DNA of 64,000 bases, from positions 186,001 to 250,000 of the forward strand of contig NZ_FNYD01000005.1 in the NCBI RefSeq assembly GCF_900109035.1. Direction: 5' to 3'. Of the stretch, positions 20,263-30,895 are shown piece after piece. How positions within the stretch are numbered: the stretch's first letter is position 1; every line of letters begins with the position of its first letter. A program made the position numbers and the translations under genes. The notes beneath the pieces were generated by a model that was not told the origin of the DNA, did not search any database, and saw only the letters and a program-made list of their open reading frames with translations. Source of the DNA: Cribrihabitans marinus. Its GTDB lineage: Bacteria; Pseudomonadota; Alphaproteobacteria; Rhodobacterales; Rhodobacteraceae.

Positions 20263-21891
20263 TCAGTTGGCCTGTCGCCGCAGGAAGGCCGGGATCTCGA
20301 TCCGCTCCTGGTCGGGATCCGGCTCGGGCTGCGAGGGTGCCGTAGCGTCGCTGTGGCGCAGGACCGGCTGCTGGCGCACCGGCTGCTGGGTGCGTTCCGC
20401 CGGGGCGTCGGCCCCGTGGCCGGTCATCCTGTCGATCAGCCGGTTGAAGCCGAACCGCGCCTTTTCGGCGGGTTCCTGAGCCGGCGCTTGCGGCCGGCTC
20501 GCGGTCTCGCGGCTGGTCTGCGTGGGAACCTTGCTGACCGCGACCTGCAGGCGCTGCATCGCTTCGGGCGAGGGGGTACCCGGCGTCTGCGGCTTGGGTG
20601 CGACAAAGGTCTCGGCCTGTGGCTCGGCCTCTTCGCTGCGCGGCTCGAAGGCCGGCACCTCGGGCTGGTAGGCCGGCGGCGGCAGATCGTCCGCGGCCGC
20701 TTCGGGCTCGGCCTCCTGCACCCGCTCGGAGCGGCGCACGCTGTCGAACAGCCCCGGCTCCTCGGCGGTGGCGGTCGAGGCTGCCTTGGCGACCGGTGCC
20801 GGCGCGGGATCTTCCAGCGTCAGCGGCGCGGTGGCGGGCTCCTGGCGGGGCTCTTCGGCGTCCACCTTCTGCTTGAGCGGGGTCGACAGCGGACGGCGCG
20901 CAACCGGCGTCTCCGATGCGCCCTCGGTCGCGTCGATGCCGGTGGCCACCACCGACACGCGCATCAGGCCTTCCATGTCGGTGTCCAGCGTCGACCCGAC
21001 GATGATGTTGGCGTCCGGGTCCACCTCTTCGCGGATCCGGTTGGCGGCCTCGTCCAGCTCGAACAGGGTCAGGTCGTGGCTGCCGGTGATGTTGATCAGA
21101 ACGCCCTTGGCTCCGCGCAGGCTGATCTCGTCCAGCAGCGGGTTCGCTATGGCCTTCTCGGCCGCCTGAACAGCGCGATCCTCGCCCTCGGCCTCGCCGG
21201 TGCCCATCATCGCCTTGCCCATCTCGTCCATCACCGCGCGCACGTCGGCGAAGTCGAGGTTGATCAGGCCAGGCCGCACCATCAGGTCGGTCACGCCCTT
21301 GACGCCCTGGTAGAGCACGTCGTCGGCCATCGAGAACGCCTCGGTAAAGGTCGTCTTCTCGTTGGCCAGGCGGAACAGGTTCTGGTTGGGAATGATGATC
21401 AGCGTGTCGACCACCTTCTGCAGGCTCTCGACCCCGTCCTCGGCCTGGCGCATCCGCTTGGCGCCCTCGAACTGGAACGGCTTGGTCACGACGCCGACGG
21501 TCAGCACGCCCAGCTCGCGGGCGGCCTGCGCGATGATCGGCGCGGCCCCGGTGCCGGTGCCACCGCCCATGCCGGCGGTGATGAAGCACATATGCGCGCC
21601 GGCAAGGTGATCGACGATCTGCTCGATGCTTTCCTCGGCGGCGGCGGCGCCCACCGTGGCACGGGCTCCGGCGCCCAGGCCTTCGGTCACTTTAACGCCC
21701 AGTTGGATGCGGGCCTCGGAATGGCTTTGCTGAAGCGCCTGCGCGTCGGTGTTGGCCACCACGAAATCCACACCGTCGAGACGTTTTTCAATCATGTTGT
21801 TGACGGCATTGCCGCCTGCCCCGCCGACACCGAAAACGGTAATCCGTGGCTTCAAATCGTCCTGACCGGGCATCGAAAGGTTCAATGTCAT
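20263..21891 (-). CDS. ftsZ: cell division protein FtsZ
   Basis: The tubulin-like GTPase that forms the Z ring at midcell. The 542-aa length is longer than the E. coli protein because of an extended C-terminal linker. [18 protein letters not shown] starts the nucleotide-binding domain, and the tubulin signature [13 protein letters not shown] is at residues 107-119. The linker (about 320-500) is rich in Pro, Glu and Ala. The last residues, [13 protein letters not shown], form the conserved tail that binds FtsA and other partners. It has a 331-nt leader of its own and ends in a UUCG terminator, suggesting independent strong expression. Confidence 0.98.
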   Translation of the reverse strand: MTLNLSMPGQDDLKPRITVFGVGGAGGNAVNNMIEKRLDGVDFVVANTDAQALQQSHSEARIQLGVKVTEGLGAGARATVGAAAAEESIEQIVDHLAGAHMCFITAGMGGGTGTGAAPIIAQAARELGVLTVGVVTKPFQFEGAKRMRQAEDGVESLQKVVDTLIIIPNQNLFRLANEKTTFTEAFSMADDVLYQGVKGVTDLMVRPGLINLDFADVRAVMDEMGKAMMGTGEAEGEDRAVQAAEKAIANPLLDEISLRGAKGVLINITGSHDLTLFELDEAANRIREEVDPDANIIVGSTLDTDMEGLMRVSVVATGIDATEGASETPVARRPLSTPLKQKVDAEEPRQEPATAPLTLEDPAPAPVAKAASTATAEEPGLFDSVRRSERVQEAEPEAAADDLPPPAYQPEVPAFEPRSEEAEPQAETFVAPKPQTPGTPSPEAMQRLQVAVSKVPTQTSRETASRPQAPAQEPAEKARFGFNRLIDRMTGHGADAPAERTQQPVRQQPVLRHSDATAPSQPEPDPDQERIEIPAFLRRQAN

Positions 21892-22222
21892 GCTCTTTCC
21901 GCCTGTTGTATACCCGCCACTTTCGGCGGCTTTCCTACCTATCCAAGGGTAATCCTACCGACCCGAAGCCGCGCCGTCACGCCAAAAACGCAAAATCGCC
22001 ACAAAATATGGGCATTCAACAAGGTTGTCTTAGCGGTATTTTGCCGACTCGCACAGATTTAGCGTATGTGTGGTCCGATGGCACAACGCAAACCTCGCCC
22101 GCCGCCCGAAAGGCGTGGGAATCAGCGTCTCTGCTGCGGGGTCTGCCCGACCCTCTCGGCATCTCTTTCGGCGGATGCCCTGTTCGTTATCCTTACCACG
22201 TCCCGCGCGGCCTGTCACATGC
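21892..22222 (-). promoter_or_regulatory. ftsA-ftsZ spacer, probable ftsZ promoter and leader
   Basis: This 331-nt gap has no convincing gene. It is clearly more AT-rich in its middle (21985-22065) than the coding DNA around it, as expected for promoters. A short hairpin, CCGCC (21914-21918) against GGCGG (21925-21929), lies 22 nt before the ftsZ start, and GGAAAGAG gives the ribosome binding site. No exact -35/-10 pair can be assigned, and no CtrA box TTAA-N7-TTAAC is present. Confidence 0.5.
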
Positions 22223-23560
22223 CTACCAGTTGTCGCGGAACCATTTCACCGCCCGCTTGAACGAGCGCGCGGGGTAGCGGTCCACCGGGATCTCGAAATC
22301 CCACCATTCGTCCTGCGGATGCGCGGCAAAGAGGCTCAGGCCCACCGCGCTGGAAAAGCCCGGCCCGGTCGCCGATTGCGGCAGGCCGTGGACGCGCAGC
22401 GGGCGGCCCAGGCGCACGCGCTGGCCCAGGATGCGGCTGGCCAGCCCGTCCAGCCCCATGATCTGGCTGCCGCCGCCGGTCAGCACGATCTGCTGGCTGG
22501 GCAGGTGGTCGAAGCCGGCGGCATCGAGACGGGCGCGCACCTCTTCCAGGATCTCCTCGACACGGGGGCGCATGATGCCGATCAGCTCGGCGCGGCTGAC
22601 CGTGCGGCGGTCATGTTCCCAGTCGCCGGTATCGCCGCCAATGTCGATCATGTCGCGGTCGTCGGCGCCGGTGGCGTGCACGCCGCCGCAGAATGTCTTG
22701 ATCCGCTCGGCATTGGCGGTGGGCACGCCGAGCCCCATCGAGATGTCCCCGGTCACGTGGTCGCCGCCCATGCGCACGCAATCGGCGAATATCATGTGTT
22801 TGCGCATGAAGATCGACACGCTGGTGGTGCCGCCGCCCATGTCGATACAGGCCGCGCCCAGTTCCTGCTCATCCTCGACCAGCGCGGAGATGCCCGAGAC
22901 ATAGGCCGAGTTGGCGATGCCCGCCAGTTCCAGGTCGCACCGCTTGATGCAGTGCACGAGGTTGTGGATGGCGCTGGCATCCACGGTCAGCATGTGCATG
23001 TCCACCGACAGGGTCTGGCCCAGCTGCCCGCGCGGATCGATCAGGCCCGAGCGGTTGTCGAGCGAGAAATTCACCGGCTGCGCGTGCAGCACCTCGCGGC
23101 CCGCGCCGTATTCCGGCACGTCGCAGGCGTTCAGCACCCGGCCGATCTCGGCCTCGGTGACGATCTGTTCGTCCAGCTCGACCTCGGCATCGAGACCGTA
23201 GGAGCGCGGATTGGCCCCCGAGAAACAGGCGATGACGTGATCGACACGGATCTCGGCCATCTTCTGCGCTGCCTGCAGGGCGGTGCGGATGGCGCGCTCG
23301 GTCTCCTGCATGGCATCGACCTCGCCGAACCTGACGCCGCGGGCGCGGGTGGTGGCGGCGCCGATCACCCGGAACCCGGTCTGTCCGGCCATCGAGCCGA
23401 TGGAGTTGTCCTCGCTCAGCCGCCCGGTGCCGTCGAAGCGCAGCACCAGGCAGGCGATCTTGGAGCTGCCCACGTCCAGAATGGCCACCACGCCCCGCTG
23501 CATCGCCTGGCGGCGCATCTGCCGCATGGCGCGCTGGGACTGATAGAGATCCGTCATCAT
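22223..23560 (-). CDS. ftsA: cell division protein FtsA
   Basis: An actin-like ATPase of 445 aa that tethers FtsZ to the membrane. The phosphate-binding motif VVAILDVGSSKIACLVLRF is near residue 25, and ACIDMGGGTTSVSIFM and VLTGGGSQIMGLDGLA form the other parts of the nucleotide pocket. The C-terminus (PARSFKRAVKWFRDNW) is a basic amphipathic helix of the kind that attaches FtsA to the membrane. It starts 4 nt after ftsQ ends, so the two are coupled. The N-terminal methionines are doubled (MMTDLYQSQ); either could be used. Confidence 0.96.
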   Translation of the reverse strand: MMTDLYQSQRAMRQMRRQAMQRGVVAILDVGSSKIACLVLRFDGTGRLSEDNSIGSMAGQTGFRVIGAATTRARGVRFGEVDAMQETERAIRTALQAAQKMAEIRVDHVIACFSGANPRSYGLDAEVELDEQIVTEAEIGRVLNACDVPEYGAGREVLHAQPVNFSLDNRSGLIDPRGQLGQTLSVDMHMLTVDASAIHNLVHCIKRCDLELAGIANSAYVSGISALVEDEQELGAACIDMGGGTTSVSIFMRKHMIFADCVRMGGDHVTGDISMGLGVPTANAERIKTFCGGVHATGADDRDMIDIGGDTGDWEHDRRTVSRAELIGIMRPRVEEILEEVRARLDAAGFDHLPSQQIVLTGGGSQIMGLDGLASRILGQRVRLGRPLRVHGLPQSATGPGFSSAVGLSLFAAHPQDEWWDFEIPVDRYPARSFKRAVKWFRDNW

Positions 23561-23564
23561 CGCT

Positions 23565-24431
23565 TCAATGCCCGTCCCCGTCTGGAGTCTTGATCCGCCA
23601 CCATTCGCGGTTGGCGTTTTCCGTCATTCTTACCGTCGGACGCTGCGACAGGCGCATGTCGACCACCGCCACGTCGCGTTCCAGAAGATCCTGCACCTCG
23701 TTGACCGCCAGCACCCGTTCCAGCGCCGGCACCGGGCGCTCCGAGGGCAGCTGGATGCGCTGGTCGCGGTCCAGCACCACGTCCCAGCGCCGCTTTCCGA
23801 TGCGCACCAGGCCGCGCAGCCGGTCGCCCAGCGGACGCGCCGCCGTGATCAGCGCCAGCGCCTCTTCGACCCGTTTATCCGCCCCTTCGCCGGCGATCAG
23901 CGGCAGATCGGACCGCGCCGCGCGACTGGGCAGCGTGTCGATATGGGCACCGCTCTCGTCCAGCAGCCGCACGCCGCTGCGGGTCCGCCACACGACCACG
24001 GGCTGCCGCTCGACGACATCGACCTGCAGGATACCGCCGGGCCGGACGCGGACGGCGACGGATCTCACCTGGCTCAGCTCGGCCACCTGGGCGCGCAGCC
24101 GGTCGAGGTCGAGGTCGAAGGAGCTGATCGGGAAATCCAGCGCCGACACCGTGCGGATGTGGCCGGCCAGTTTCGGCCCGGCCCCGTCGATGGCCATGAG
24201 CTTGACCATGAATTCGGGGCGCTGCTCGATCGAGGCGCGCATTTCCGCGATTTCGGCAATCAGCGCATCGCGGCGGTCCGCATCGGCCAGGAATGCGCCG
24301 CCGGCGATGGCGACCAGGCAGACCGGCACGCCGACCTTCAGGCCCAGCCGGATGCCGGGCGTCAGCATCCAGCGCTGGATCCGGTAGCTCAGGCGCGACG
24401 GCGCGGGATCGGAGCGTTTCAGCGATGGCAC
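23565..24431 (-). CDS. ftsQ: cell division protein FtsQ
   Basis: A bitopic inner-membrane protein linking divisome parts. The GTG at 24431 is chosen because it overlaps the end of ddl by 13 nt and gives a normal-sized protein of 288 aa ([14 protein letters not shown] at the start); the open frame runs further up to 24611 but that part is ddl read in another frame. A single membrane helix ([20 protein letters not shown]) is followed by the POTRA region and the FtsQ beta domain ([20 protein letters not shown], then [18 protein letters not shown]). The family is poorly conserved, but the position between ddl and ftsA is decisive. Confidence 0.92.
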   Translation of the reverse strand: MPSLKRSDPAPSRLSYRIQRWMLTPGIRLGLKVGVPVCLVAIAGGAFLADADRRDALIAEIAEMRASIEQRPEFMVKLMAIDGAGPKLAGHIRTVSALDFPISSFDLDLDRLRAQVAELSQVRSVAVRVRPGGILQVDVVERQPVVVWRTRSGVRLLDESGAHIDTLPSRAARSDLPLIAGEGADKRVEEALALITAARPLGDRLRGLVRIGKRRWDVVLDRDQRIQLPSERPVPALERVLAVNEVQDLLERDVAVVDMRLSQRPTVRMTENANREWWRIKTPDGDGH

Positions 24432-25339
24432 GAGGCGTCCTCCACCATCCAGGCGCAGAGCTGGCCGAAACTCATGCCGACATGCGCGGCCTGCTCGGGC
24501 ACCAGCGAGGTCGGCGTCAGGCCCGGCTGGGTGTTCGTCTCCAGCAGGATCAGACCGTCGCGCCCGCGCGCCTCGTCCCAGCGGAAATCGGTGCGGCTGA
24601 CACCCCGGCACCCCAGGGCCTCATGGGCGCGCAGGGCGAAATCCATGCACAGATCGAAGATCTCGGCCGGGATGTCGGCGGGCAGCACGTGGCGCGACCC
24701 GCCGGGCTTGTACTTGGCGTCGTAGTCGTACCAGCCGTCGGTCAGGATGTCGGTCACGGTCAGCGCCCGGTCGCCGACCACGGTTGTGGTCATCTCGCGC
24801 CCCGGGGCATAGGTCTCGACCATCACCTGATCGGGCATGGTGGCGGCCAGCTGCGGCGGGCCGTTGGCGGCCTCGTGCACGATATAGATGCCGACCGAAG
24901 AGCCCTCGTTGTTGGGCTTGACCACATAGGGCGGCGTCAGCACGTGACCCTTCATCACCGCGGATTTTCCGGCGATCACGCTTTCGACCACCGGCAGCCC
25001 GGCGGTCCTGTAGACCTCCTTGCTGCGCTGCTTGTCCATCGCCAGCGCCGAGGCCAGCACGCCGGAATTCGTATAGGGAATGCCCAGCCATTCCAGCAGC
25101 CCCTGCACGCAGCCATCCTCGCCCCAGCGGCCATGCAGGGCGTTGAAGACGACAACCGGTTGAAGTTCCTGCAAACGGGCACAGAGATCGGGGCCGGCAT
25201 CAAGCTCGACCACGTCATACCCTTCACCCCGAAGCGCGGCTGCGCATTCGCGCCCGCTGCTGAGCGATACCTCGCGCTCAGCCGAGGGCCCGCCCATCAA
25301 TACCGCCACCCTGGGGGTTGTCCCGCTCGACTGACCCAC
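24419..25339 (-). CDS. ddl: D-alanine--D-alanine ligase
   Basis: Makes the D-Ala-D-Ala dipeptide for the peptidoglycan stem, in the cytosol. The 306-aa ATP-grasp enzyme shows [20 protein letters not shown] at the N-terminus, [37 protein letters not shown], and the metal-binding end [22 protein letters not shown]. It starts with GTG 25339 behind GAGGCAC. It overlaps ftsQ at its 3' end and follows murB after 88 nt. Confidence 0.97.
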   Translation of the reverse strand: MGQSSGTTPRVAVLMGGPSAEREVSLSSGRECAAALRGEGYDVVELDAGPDLCARLQELQPVVVFNALHGRWGEDGCVQGLLEWLGIPYTNSGVLASALAMDKQRSKEVYRTAGLPVVESVIAGKSAVMKGHVLTPPYVVKPNNEGSSVGIYIVHEAANGPPQLAATMPDQVMVETYAPGREMTTTVVGDRALTVTDILTDGWYDYDAKYKPGGSRHVLPADIPAEIFDLCMDFALRAHEALGCRGVSRTDFRWDEARGRDGLILLETNTQPGLTPTSLVPEQAAHVGMSFGQLCAWMVEDASCHR

Positions 25340-25427
25340 AACAGTGCCTCAATGTCCCCGGGCCTTATTCTGCTGGCCCGTGTTCCTCAATCTGCCGCGC
25401 AGCCGCCCCGGTTTGTGCCTGAAGGGG

Positions 25428-26378
25428 TTATCGCTGCCGGGCTTGATCCTCACCCGGGTCGCCGACCCGCATGATTTCCCACTCTAGCGTTATCCCACTG
25501 GACTCGTAAACCTTTTTTCGCACGTCCTCGCCCAGACCTTCGAGGTCGGCGGCCGTGGCATCGCCCGTGTTGATGAGGAAGTTCGAGTGTTTCTCGCTCA
25601 TTTGCGCGCCACCACGCCGCGCGCCGCGCATGCCGGCGGCGTCGATCACCGCCCAGGCCTTGAGGTCGTGCAAGTCGTCGGCCCGACCGGTCGACGAGAA
25701 CCCCGCCGGGTTGCGAAAGGTCGAACCCGCGCTGCGGTCCTTGGTGGGCTGGGTCGCATCGCGCCTGGCCAGCTGTTCGGCCATGCGGGCGTGCAGCGTG
25801 TCAAGATCACCGGACGGCGCCTGGAAAGTGGCCTCAATCAGCACTGCTCCCTCGGGCAGGTCGGTCTGGCGGTAGCGGAAGTTCAACTCGTCTGCGCTCA
25901 GCGTCACGATCTCGCCCGTGCGCAGCACCGCACGGGCCGAGACGAACACATCGGCAACATAAGAGCCGTAGCACCCGGCATTCATCCGCACCGCGCCGCC
26001 GATGGACCCGGGAATGGTGCGCAGGAAGGTCAGGTCAATCCCGGCATCCGCGGCCTTGCGCGCCACATGCGCGTCCAGCGCGGCGGCGCCGGCCGTGACC
26101 CGGTTGCCCTCGATGGTGATCGCGTTGAACCCGCGCCCAAGCCGGATCACCACCGCCCGCAATCCCCCGTCGCGCACGATCAGGTTGGATCCGACGCCCA
26201 TCGGAAAGACCGGCGTGGCCGGATCGAGCCGGCCCAGGAAATCCGCCAGATCCTCGGTATCGGCAGGCTGAAAGAAATAGTCCGCCGGTCCACCCACGCG
26301 CAGCCAGGTCAGGTCGGCCAGCACCCGGCCTTGCGTCAGGCGCCCGCGCGGAGCCTGATCGGCAGCTGCGGCTGTCAC
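25428..26378 (-). CDS. murB: UDP-N-acetylenolpyruvoylglucosamine reductase
   Basis: An FAD enzyme that reduces the enolpyruvyl product of MurA to UDP-MurNAc. GTG 26378 is the likely start because it overlaps the previous gene's stop (GTGA) and gives 316 aa, close to the family norm. [20 protein letters not shown], then [20 protein letters not shown] form the FAD site, GSTFRNP has the catalytic Ser, and [15 protein letters not shown] closes the domain. In this family the last conserved part carries a Glu seen here in [14 protein letters not shown]. Confidence 0.96.
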   Translation of the reverse strand: MTAAAADQAPRGRLTQGRVLADLTWLRVGGPADYFFQPADTEDLADFLGRLDPATPVFPMGVGSNLIVRDGGLRAVVIRLGRGFNAITIEGNRVTAGAAALDAHVARKAADAGIDLTFLRTIPGSIGGAVRMNAGCYGSYVADVFVSARAVLRTGEIVTLSADELNFRYRQTDLPEGAVLIEATFQAPSGDLDTLHARMAEQLARRDATQPTKDRSAGSTFRNPAGFSSTGRADDLHDLKAWAVIDAAGMRGARRGGAQMSEKHSNFLINTGDATAADLEGLGEDVRKKVYESSGITLEWEIMRVGDPGEDQARQR

Positions 26379-26668
26379 CGCGCCGCCCGCTTGCGCAGCG
26401 CCCGGCCGCCCAGCGTGCCCATGGTCGCCGACAGGAGGGCCGGCAGGACGCCGCCGGTCAGGGCGATGAACGGGCCAAAGGCGGACTCTTCCTCGCCGGG
26501 GCCGATCGTGGCCAGCCAGACGATCAGGCCCAGCGCCGCAACCGACAGCAGCACCGGCAGCACCCACAGCCCGCGCCCGGTCAGGTAGCGCCCCGCGACA
26601 AGGCCCGCGACTGCACCGGTCAGAAAGGCGATCAGCGGCAGATAGGTGATGGTCGAGACTGTATCCAT
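26375..26668 (-). CDS. small membrane protein of the murB locus, unknown function
   Basis: A 97-aa protein with three predicted membrane segments ([60 protein letters not shown]) and a basic end [10 protein letters not shown] do not recognise a family with certainty. It overlaps murB by 4 nt at the GTGA junction and follows a DUF2484 gene by 28 nt, so it is cotranscribed with cell wall genes. A link to the envelope is inferred from place only. Confidence 0.75.
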   Translation of the reverse strand: MDTVSTITYLPLIAFLTGAVAGLVAGRYLTGRGLWVLPVLLSVAALGLIVWLATIGPGEEESAFGPFIALTGGVLPALLSATMGTLGGRALRKRAAR

Positions 26669-26696
26669 GGCAGGGGCTCCGGTGCGGGCAAGGGGG

Positions 26697-26963
26697 TTAT
26701 TTCCTGACCGCGTTCTTGCCCTCCCAGGCCGTCCTTGTCCACCGGGTCAGGTAGATCACCGGCCAGCGCAGCACGGACATGCCCGCAGCCAGCGCGATCA
26801 GCCCCACCCAGGGCCCGTTCTCATAGGTGACATAGCCCAGCAGCGGGATGCCGATGGCGATCAGCACATAGGCCCGCCGCCAGTGGTTGTCCCGGCTTGG
26901 CAGCATCGCCAGCAGGTTCGCGGTCAGTGCCCAGAAACATGCCATGATCAGAGACAGCGTCAT
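26697..26963 (-). CDS. DUF2484 family membrane protein
   Basis: An 88-aa protein with hydrophobic segments MTLSLIMACFWALTANLLAM, AYVLIAIGIPLLGYVTYENG and WVGLIALAAGMSVLRW. The LPSRDNHWRRAYVLIA block matches the DUF2484 pattern, a family I know only from Rhodobacterales, usually between murC and murB. ATG 26963 overlaps the stop of the preceding small membrane gene (ATGA). The longer open frame upstream is a shadow of the neighbours. Function unknown. Confidence 0.82.
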   Translation of the reverse strand: MTLSLIMACFWALTANLLAMLPSRDNHWRRAYVLIAIGIPLLGYVTYENGPWVGLIALAAGMSVLRWPVIYLTRWTRTAWEGKNAVRK

Positions 26964-27217
26964 GCCTGCGGTCCTCCTGTCGATACGCCGCGCATCTTCG
27001 ACCAGAAATGGCGCAGCGGCCTGCGGAACATGGACACGAAGGCCGCCAGTCCCGCCAGCGCCCAGAGCCATCCATGCGCCGCGCCCAGCCAGACGATCAG
27101 CACCGGCGCTGCCAGCAGCAGGAGGATCCCCGGCGGGAATTGCAGCCGCATCGGCATCAGCGCCACTACCGTCGCGGCGATGGCCCAGGCGACCGAGAGA
27201 AGAACCGGCGTGCTCAT
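26960..27217 (-). CDS. second DUF2484-like membrane protein
   Basis: An 85-aa protein built like the previous one: MSTPVLLSVAWAIAATVVAL, LPMR-like turn MPMRLQFPPG, helix ILLLLAAPVLIVWLG, then GWLWALAGLAAFVSMFRRPL and a basic tail. The shared plan (helix, MP-R turn, helix, helix, LRW/FRRP) suggests that the two genes are old tandem duplicates. It overlaps its upstream (permease) and downstream (DUF2484) neighbours by 4 nt each. Function unknown. Confidence 0.8.
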   Translation of the reverse strand: MSTPVLLSVAWAIAATVVALMPMRLQFPPGILLLLAAPVLIVWLGAAHGWLWALAGLAAFVSMFRRPLRHFWSKMRGVSTGGPQA

Positions 27218-28401
27218 AGCAACCCTCCGACAGCGACGGCAAAAGCAGCCAGCGCCAGCACGAGGCCAAGGACCGGCACGGCCATCGGCACCCGGAACGC
27301 GGCCTCGGGCGCGCGGCGCTTCTGGACGATCAGGGCCGTGTTCACCAGCACGAACACCGCCAGCAGGATCGCCGAGGTGGTCTCGGCCAACGTGCTGAGC
27401 GAGACGTAGAGCGCGGCCAGGATCACCGCCGTTCCGATCAGCGCCGTGGCCAGGACCGGCGTACCGAAACGGGGATGGGCGCGGTGGAACACGGCCAGCG
27501 CCGAGCTGCGCTTGCCCAGCCCGAACAAGACCCGGCTGGCCATGACGATCTGTGCCAGCACGCCGTTCAGGGCGGCAAACACCGCGATTGTCGAGAGGAA
27601 CGCGCCGCCGCCACCTCGCGCGGTCTGCCAGACCAGTGCAAGCGGGCTTTCGGACCCGGCCAATTCGGCAAGCGGCACGGCGCGCACGGCGGCGAAGCTG
27701 ACCAGTGCGTAAATCGCCGTGGTGATCGCCAGCGAGATCAGGATCGCCAGCGGCAGGGTTCGGGTCGGATTTTCGGTCTCTTCGGCCATGTTGACGATGT
27801 CTTCGAAGCCGATGAAGGCGAAGAAGGCCAGCACGCCGGCCAGGCCGATTCCGGTCCATGCGGGCGGTGCCGCCGCAGTCCAGTCCGGCGCAGGGGCGGC
27901 CCCCAGCCCGGCCCAGACCACCAGCGCCAGCCCCGCCAGCTCGATCAATGTGAAGACCGCAGCGAGGGCCAGGCTTTCCAGCACGCCGGCAATCGCGACC
28001 AATGTCAGCATGCCGCCCAGCAGCCCGATTCCGACGGCCGGAGCGATGTCGATCACCGTGGTCAGATAGCCGACACCGCCGCGCAGGACCGCGCCGGCCG
28101 AGACGGTCCCGGCAACGGCAACGCCCAGGCCCACCAGCAGCGCCAGCGCCTGGCTGTTCAGACCGGTACCGACAAAAGCCGCCTCGCCGGCCGCTTCTGG
28201 CAGACGAGTGGAGAATTCGGCATAGCTGAGCGCGGTGGGCGCGGCGATGGCCCCGGCGATGAGAAAGGCGAGCGGTGCCCAGATCCCGGCCTGCCCGGCA
28301 ATGGCGCCGACCAGAACATAGATCCCGGCACCGACCATGACGCCGACCCCGTAGGCCGTGAGCAGGCCCGGACCGATGCGACGCTTGAGCGGTTCGGACA
28401 C
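27214..28401 (-). CDS. APC family amino acid permease
   Basis: An inner-membrane transporter of 395 aa with about 12 hydrophobic segments. GLLTAYGVGVMVGAGIYVLVG is the APC helix 1 with its unwound Gly-rich centre, and AFFAFIGFEDIVNMAEETEN is the conserved helix 6 region. The start is GTG 28401, three bases beyond the murC stop, with GGAGGG 8-13 nt upstream. Placement between murC and the DUF2484 pair is unusual for a permease; supply of amino acids such as alanine or glutamate for wall precursors is only a guess. Confidence 0.87.
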   Translation of the reverse strand: MSEPLKRRIGPGLLTAYGVGVMVGAGIYVLVGAIAGQAGIWAPLAFLIAGAIAAPTALSYAEFSTRLPEAAGEAAFVGTGLNSQALALLVGLGVAVAGTVSAGAVLRGGVGYLTTVIDIAPAVGIGLLGGMLTLVAIAGVLESLALAAVFTLIELAGLALVVWAGLGAAPAPDWTAAAPPAWTGIGLAGVLAFFAFIGFEDIVNMAEETENPTRTLPLAILISLAITTAIYALVSFAAVRAVPLAELAGSESPLALVWQTARGGGGAFLSTIAVFAALNGVLAQIVMASRVLFGLGKRSSALAVFHRAHPRFGTPVLATALIGTAVILAALYVSLSTLAETTSAILLAVFVLVNTALIVQKRRAPEAAFRVPMAVPVLGLVLALAAFAVAVGGLL

Positions 28402-28403
28402 GT

Positions 28404-29801
28404 CTAGCCCTCCAGTTGCTCCGGCAGTTCGTTGGCCCAGGTGCTGATGGTGCCGGCGCCCAGGCAGACGACCATGTCGCCAGGTCGGGCCTGTTCGCGG
28501 ACCATGCGCACCAGATCCTCCTGGTTCAATATGGCACGAGCATGGCGATGACCGTGGCGGATCAGCCCGGCCACCAGGTCGTCGCGGCCCGCCCCCGCGA
28601 TCGGATCCTCGCCGGCGCCGTAGACATCGGCGATGGCGACCACGTCGGCCTCGTTGAAACAGGTGCAGAAATCGTCGAACAGGTTGGACAGGCGGGAATA
28701 GCGGTGCGGCTGGTGCACGGCGATCACCCGCCCTTCGCTGGCCTGGCGCGCGGCGCGCAGCACGGCGGCGATCTCGACCGGATGGTGGCCGTAGTCGTCG
28801 ATGATGGTCACGCCATCCACCTCGCCCACCTTGGTAAAGCGCCGGTTCACGCCGCCGAAGGCCGCCAGCGCCTCGCGGATCTCGGCCGTCTTCATGCCCA
28901 GGTGGCGCGCCACCGTCACCGCGCTCAGCGCGTTCGAGACGTTGTGATCGCCGGGCATCGGCAGGGTGCAGCCCTCGATCACCTGGTCCTCGTGCTGCAG
29001 ATGCACGTCGAAATGCGCCACGCCGCCCTTGTAGGTCAGGTTCACCGCCCGCACATCGGCCTGCGTGTTGAACCCGTAGGTGCGCACGCGGCGGTCGGTG
29101 ATCCGCCCGACCAGGGCCTGAACCTCGGCATGGTCGGTGCAGCAGACCGCCAGCCCGTAGAACGGAATGTTCGAGACGAATTCGTGGAACCCGTCGCGCA
29201 ACCGGTCGAAATCGCCCCAATGCTCCATATGCTCGGGGTCGATATTGGTGACCACCGCGATGGTCGCGGGCAGGCGGTTGAACGAGCCGTCGCTCTCGTC
29301 GGCCTCGACCACCATCCATTCGCCCTGCCCCATCCGCGCGTTCGAGCCATAGGCGTGGATGATGCCGCCGTTGATCACCGTGGGATCGAAGCCGCCGGCC
29401 ACCATCAGCTCGGCCATCATCGTCGTGGTGGTGGTCTTGCCGTGCGTACCGGCGATGGCGACGTTGGATTTCAGCCGCATGAGCTCCGCCAGCATGTCGG
29501 CCCGGCGCACCACCGGCAGGCCCTGCAGCCGCGCCTCGTCCAGCTCGGGATTGCCCGGCTTGATCGCCGAGGAGATCACGACCACCGCCGCGCCCTCGAG
29601 GTTCTCGGCGCGCTGGCCTTCGAAAATCTCGGCCCCCAGACCGGCCAGCCGCTCGGTGATCTTGCTGGATTTGAGGTCGGAGCCCTGCACCCGGTAGCCG
29701 AGGTTGAGCAGCACCTCGGCAATGCCCGACATGCCGATCCCGCCGATGCCGACAAAGTGAATCGGGCCCACATCCTGCGGCAGTTTCGTCGCCGGGTTCA
29801 T
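28404..29801 (-). CDS. murC: UDP-N-acetylmuramate--L-alanine ligase
   Basis: Adds L-Ala to UDP-MurNAc, the first amino acid of the peptidoglycan stem; cytosolic ATP-dependent enzyme of 465 aa. It shows [18 protein letters not shown] at residues 14-31, the P-loop [17 protein letters not shown] at 117-133, and [14 protein letters not shown] in the third domain, a MurC hallmark. It overlaps murG by 4 nt. Confidence 0.98.
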   Translation of the reverse strand: MNPATKLPQDVGPIHFVGIGGIGMSGIAEVLLNLGYRVQGSDLKSSKITERLAGLGAEIFEGQRAENLEGAAVVVISSAIKPGNPELDEARLQGLPVVRRADMLAELMRLKSNVAIAGTHGKTTTTTMMAELMVAGGFDPTVINGGIIHAYGSNARMGQGEWMVVEADESDGSFNRLPATIAVVTNIDPEHMEHWGDFDRLRDGFHEFVSNIPFYGLAVCCTDHAEVQALVGRITDRRVRTYGFNTQADVRAVNLTYKGGVAHFDVHLQHEDQVIEGCTLPMPGDHNVSNALSAVTVARHLGMKTAEIREALAAFGGVNRRFTKVGEVDGVTIIDDYGHHPVEIAAVLRAARQASEGRVIAVHQPHRYSRLSNLFDDFCTCFNEADVVAIADVYGAGEDPIAGAGRDDLVAGLIRHGHRHARAILNQEDLVRMVREQARPGDMVVCLGAGTISTWANELPEQLEG

Positions 29802-30895
29802 GCGCTTTCCTTCCCTGCAAGGGCTTCGACAAAGGCGGCAAGCCGTTCGGTCGCGTCCGGCGTGCCCGCCGACAGCGCGGCATGGGCCATCTGCACGGCG
29901 GCGTCGGGGTTCCCGAGCACCGCCGCGATCTGCTCGGTCAGCGCATCCGCGTCAAGCGCCCGTTCGGGGATCATCACGGCGGCATCGGCCTGGGTCAGCA
30001 TCCGCGCGTTGGCGGTCTGGTGGTCGCCGGCGGCAGCGGCATAGGGGACCAGGATCGCGGGCCGCCCGATCACCGCGATATCGGCAATCGACGAGGCCCC
30101 GGCCCGGCTGATCACCAGCTGCGCCTCGGACATGCGGCGCGGCACGTCGCGGAAGAACGGTTGCACATCTGCGTCGATACCATGTTCGGCATAGAACCCC
30201 GCGACCCGGTCGCCGTCCTCCTCGCGCGCCTGGTGGCTGACCCGCAGGTGGCGGCGCAGCGGCTCGGGCAGCGCGGCGATGGCCGGCGGCACCACGTCGC
30301 TGAGGATGCGCGCGCCCTGGCTGCCGCCCATCACCAGCACCGACATCGGATAGTCGCCCGGCGGAATATAGGGCGCGCCCGCGCGCTCCATCACGGCGGC
30401 GCGCACCGGGTTTCCCACATGCGCCCCCTCGGCGCCCTCGGGCAGGTCGGTGGGCCAGACGCCGCAGGCGACCCCGGCGACGCGGGTGGCGAAGACCTGG
30501 TTGACCCGGCCCAGAACGCCGTTCTGTTCGTGTATCATGCGCGGCAGCTTGAGCAGGGTCGCCGCCGCCAGCGCCGGGATCGACGGGTAGCCGCCAAAGC
30601 CCACGACGGCGTCCGGCCGGTCGCGCGTCAATTGCCAGACCATCCTGGCCACGCCGCCCGCGATCCGCGGCGCGGCCGCCAGCTTGCCCAGCGCACCGCC
30701 GCGGGCGAAGGTGGCCGAGCTGACCTGGGTGATCTCGGTGGAATGGGGATAGCCGCCGGTATAGCGCGCGCCGCGCGCGTCGGTCGACAGGCGCACCCGC
30801 CAGCCGCGGTTCAGCATCGCCTCGGCCAGCGCCTGGGCGGGGAACATATGCCCGCCGGTACCACCGGCGGCGATCAGCAGATAGGGTCGGCTCAT
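29798..30895 (-). CDS. murG: undecaprenyldiphospho-muramoylpentapeptide beta-N-acetylglucosaminyltransferase
   Basis: Makes lipid II from lipid I at the inner face of the membrane. The 365-aa protein begins [20 protein letters not shown], the nucleotide-sugar loop; [13 protein letters not shown], the second Gly-rich loop [16 protein letters not shown] and [15 protein letters not shown] follow. ATG 30895 overlaps the ftsW stop (ATGA); a longer frame to 30955 is a shadow of ftsW. Confidence 0.98.
   Translation of the reverse strand: MSRPYLLIAAGGTGGHMFPAQALAEAMLNRGWRVRLSTDARGARYTGGYPHSTEITQVSSATFARGGALGKLAAAPRIAGGVARMVWQLTRDRPDAVVGFGGYPSIPALAAATLLKLPRMIHEQNGVLGRVNQVFATRVAGVACGVWPTDLPEGAEGAHVGNPVRAAVMERAGAPYIPPGDYPMSVLVMGGSQGARILSDVVPPAIAALPEPLRRHLRVSHQAREEDGDRVAGFYAEHGIDADVQPFFRDVPRRMSEAQLVISRAGASSIADIAVIGRPAILVPYAAAAGDHQTANARMLTQADAAVMIPERALDADALTEQIAAVLGNPDAAVQMAHAALSAGTPDATERLAAFVEALAGKESA

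Noticed and set aside
22070-23593. Open frame of 507 codons on the plus strand over ftsA
   Set aside because: Antisense to ftsA, whose actin-fold motifs are intact; the translation is His/Ala/Gly-rich without domains.
24432-24611. Longer ftsQ N-terminus up to 24611
   Set aside because: This part is ddl read in another frame; GTG 24431 gives the expected short cytosolic tail and membrane helix.
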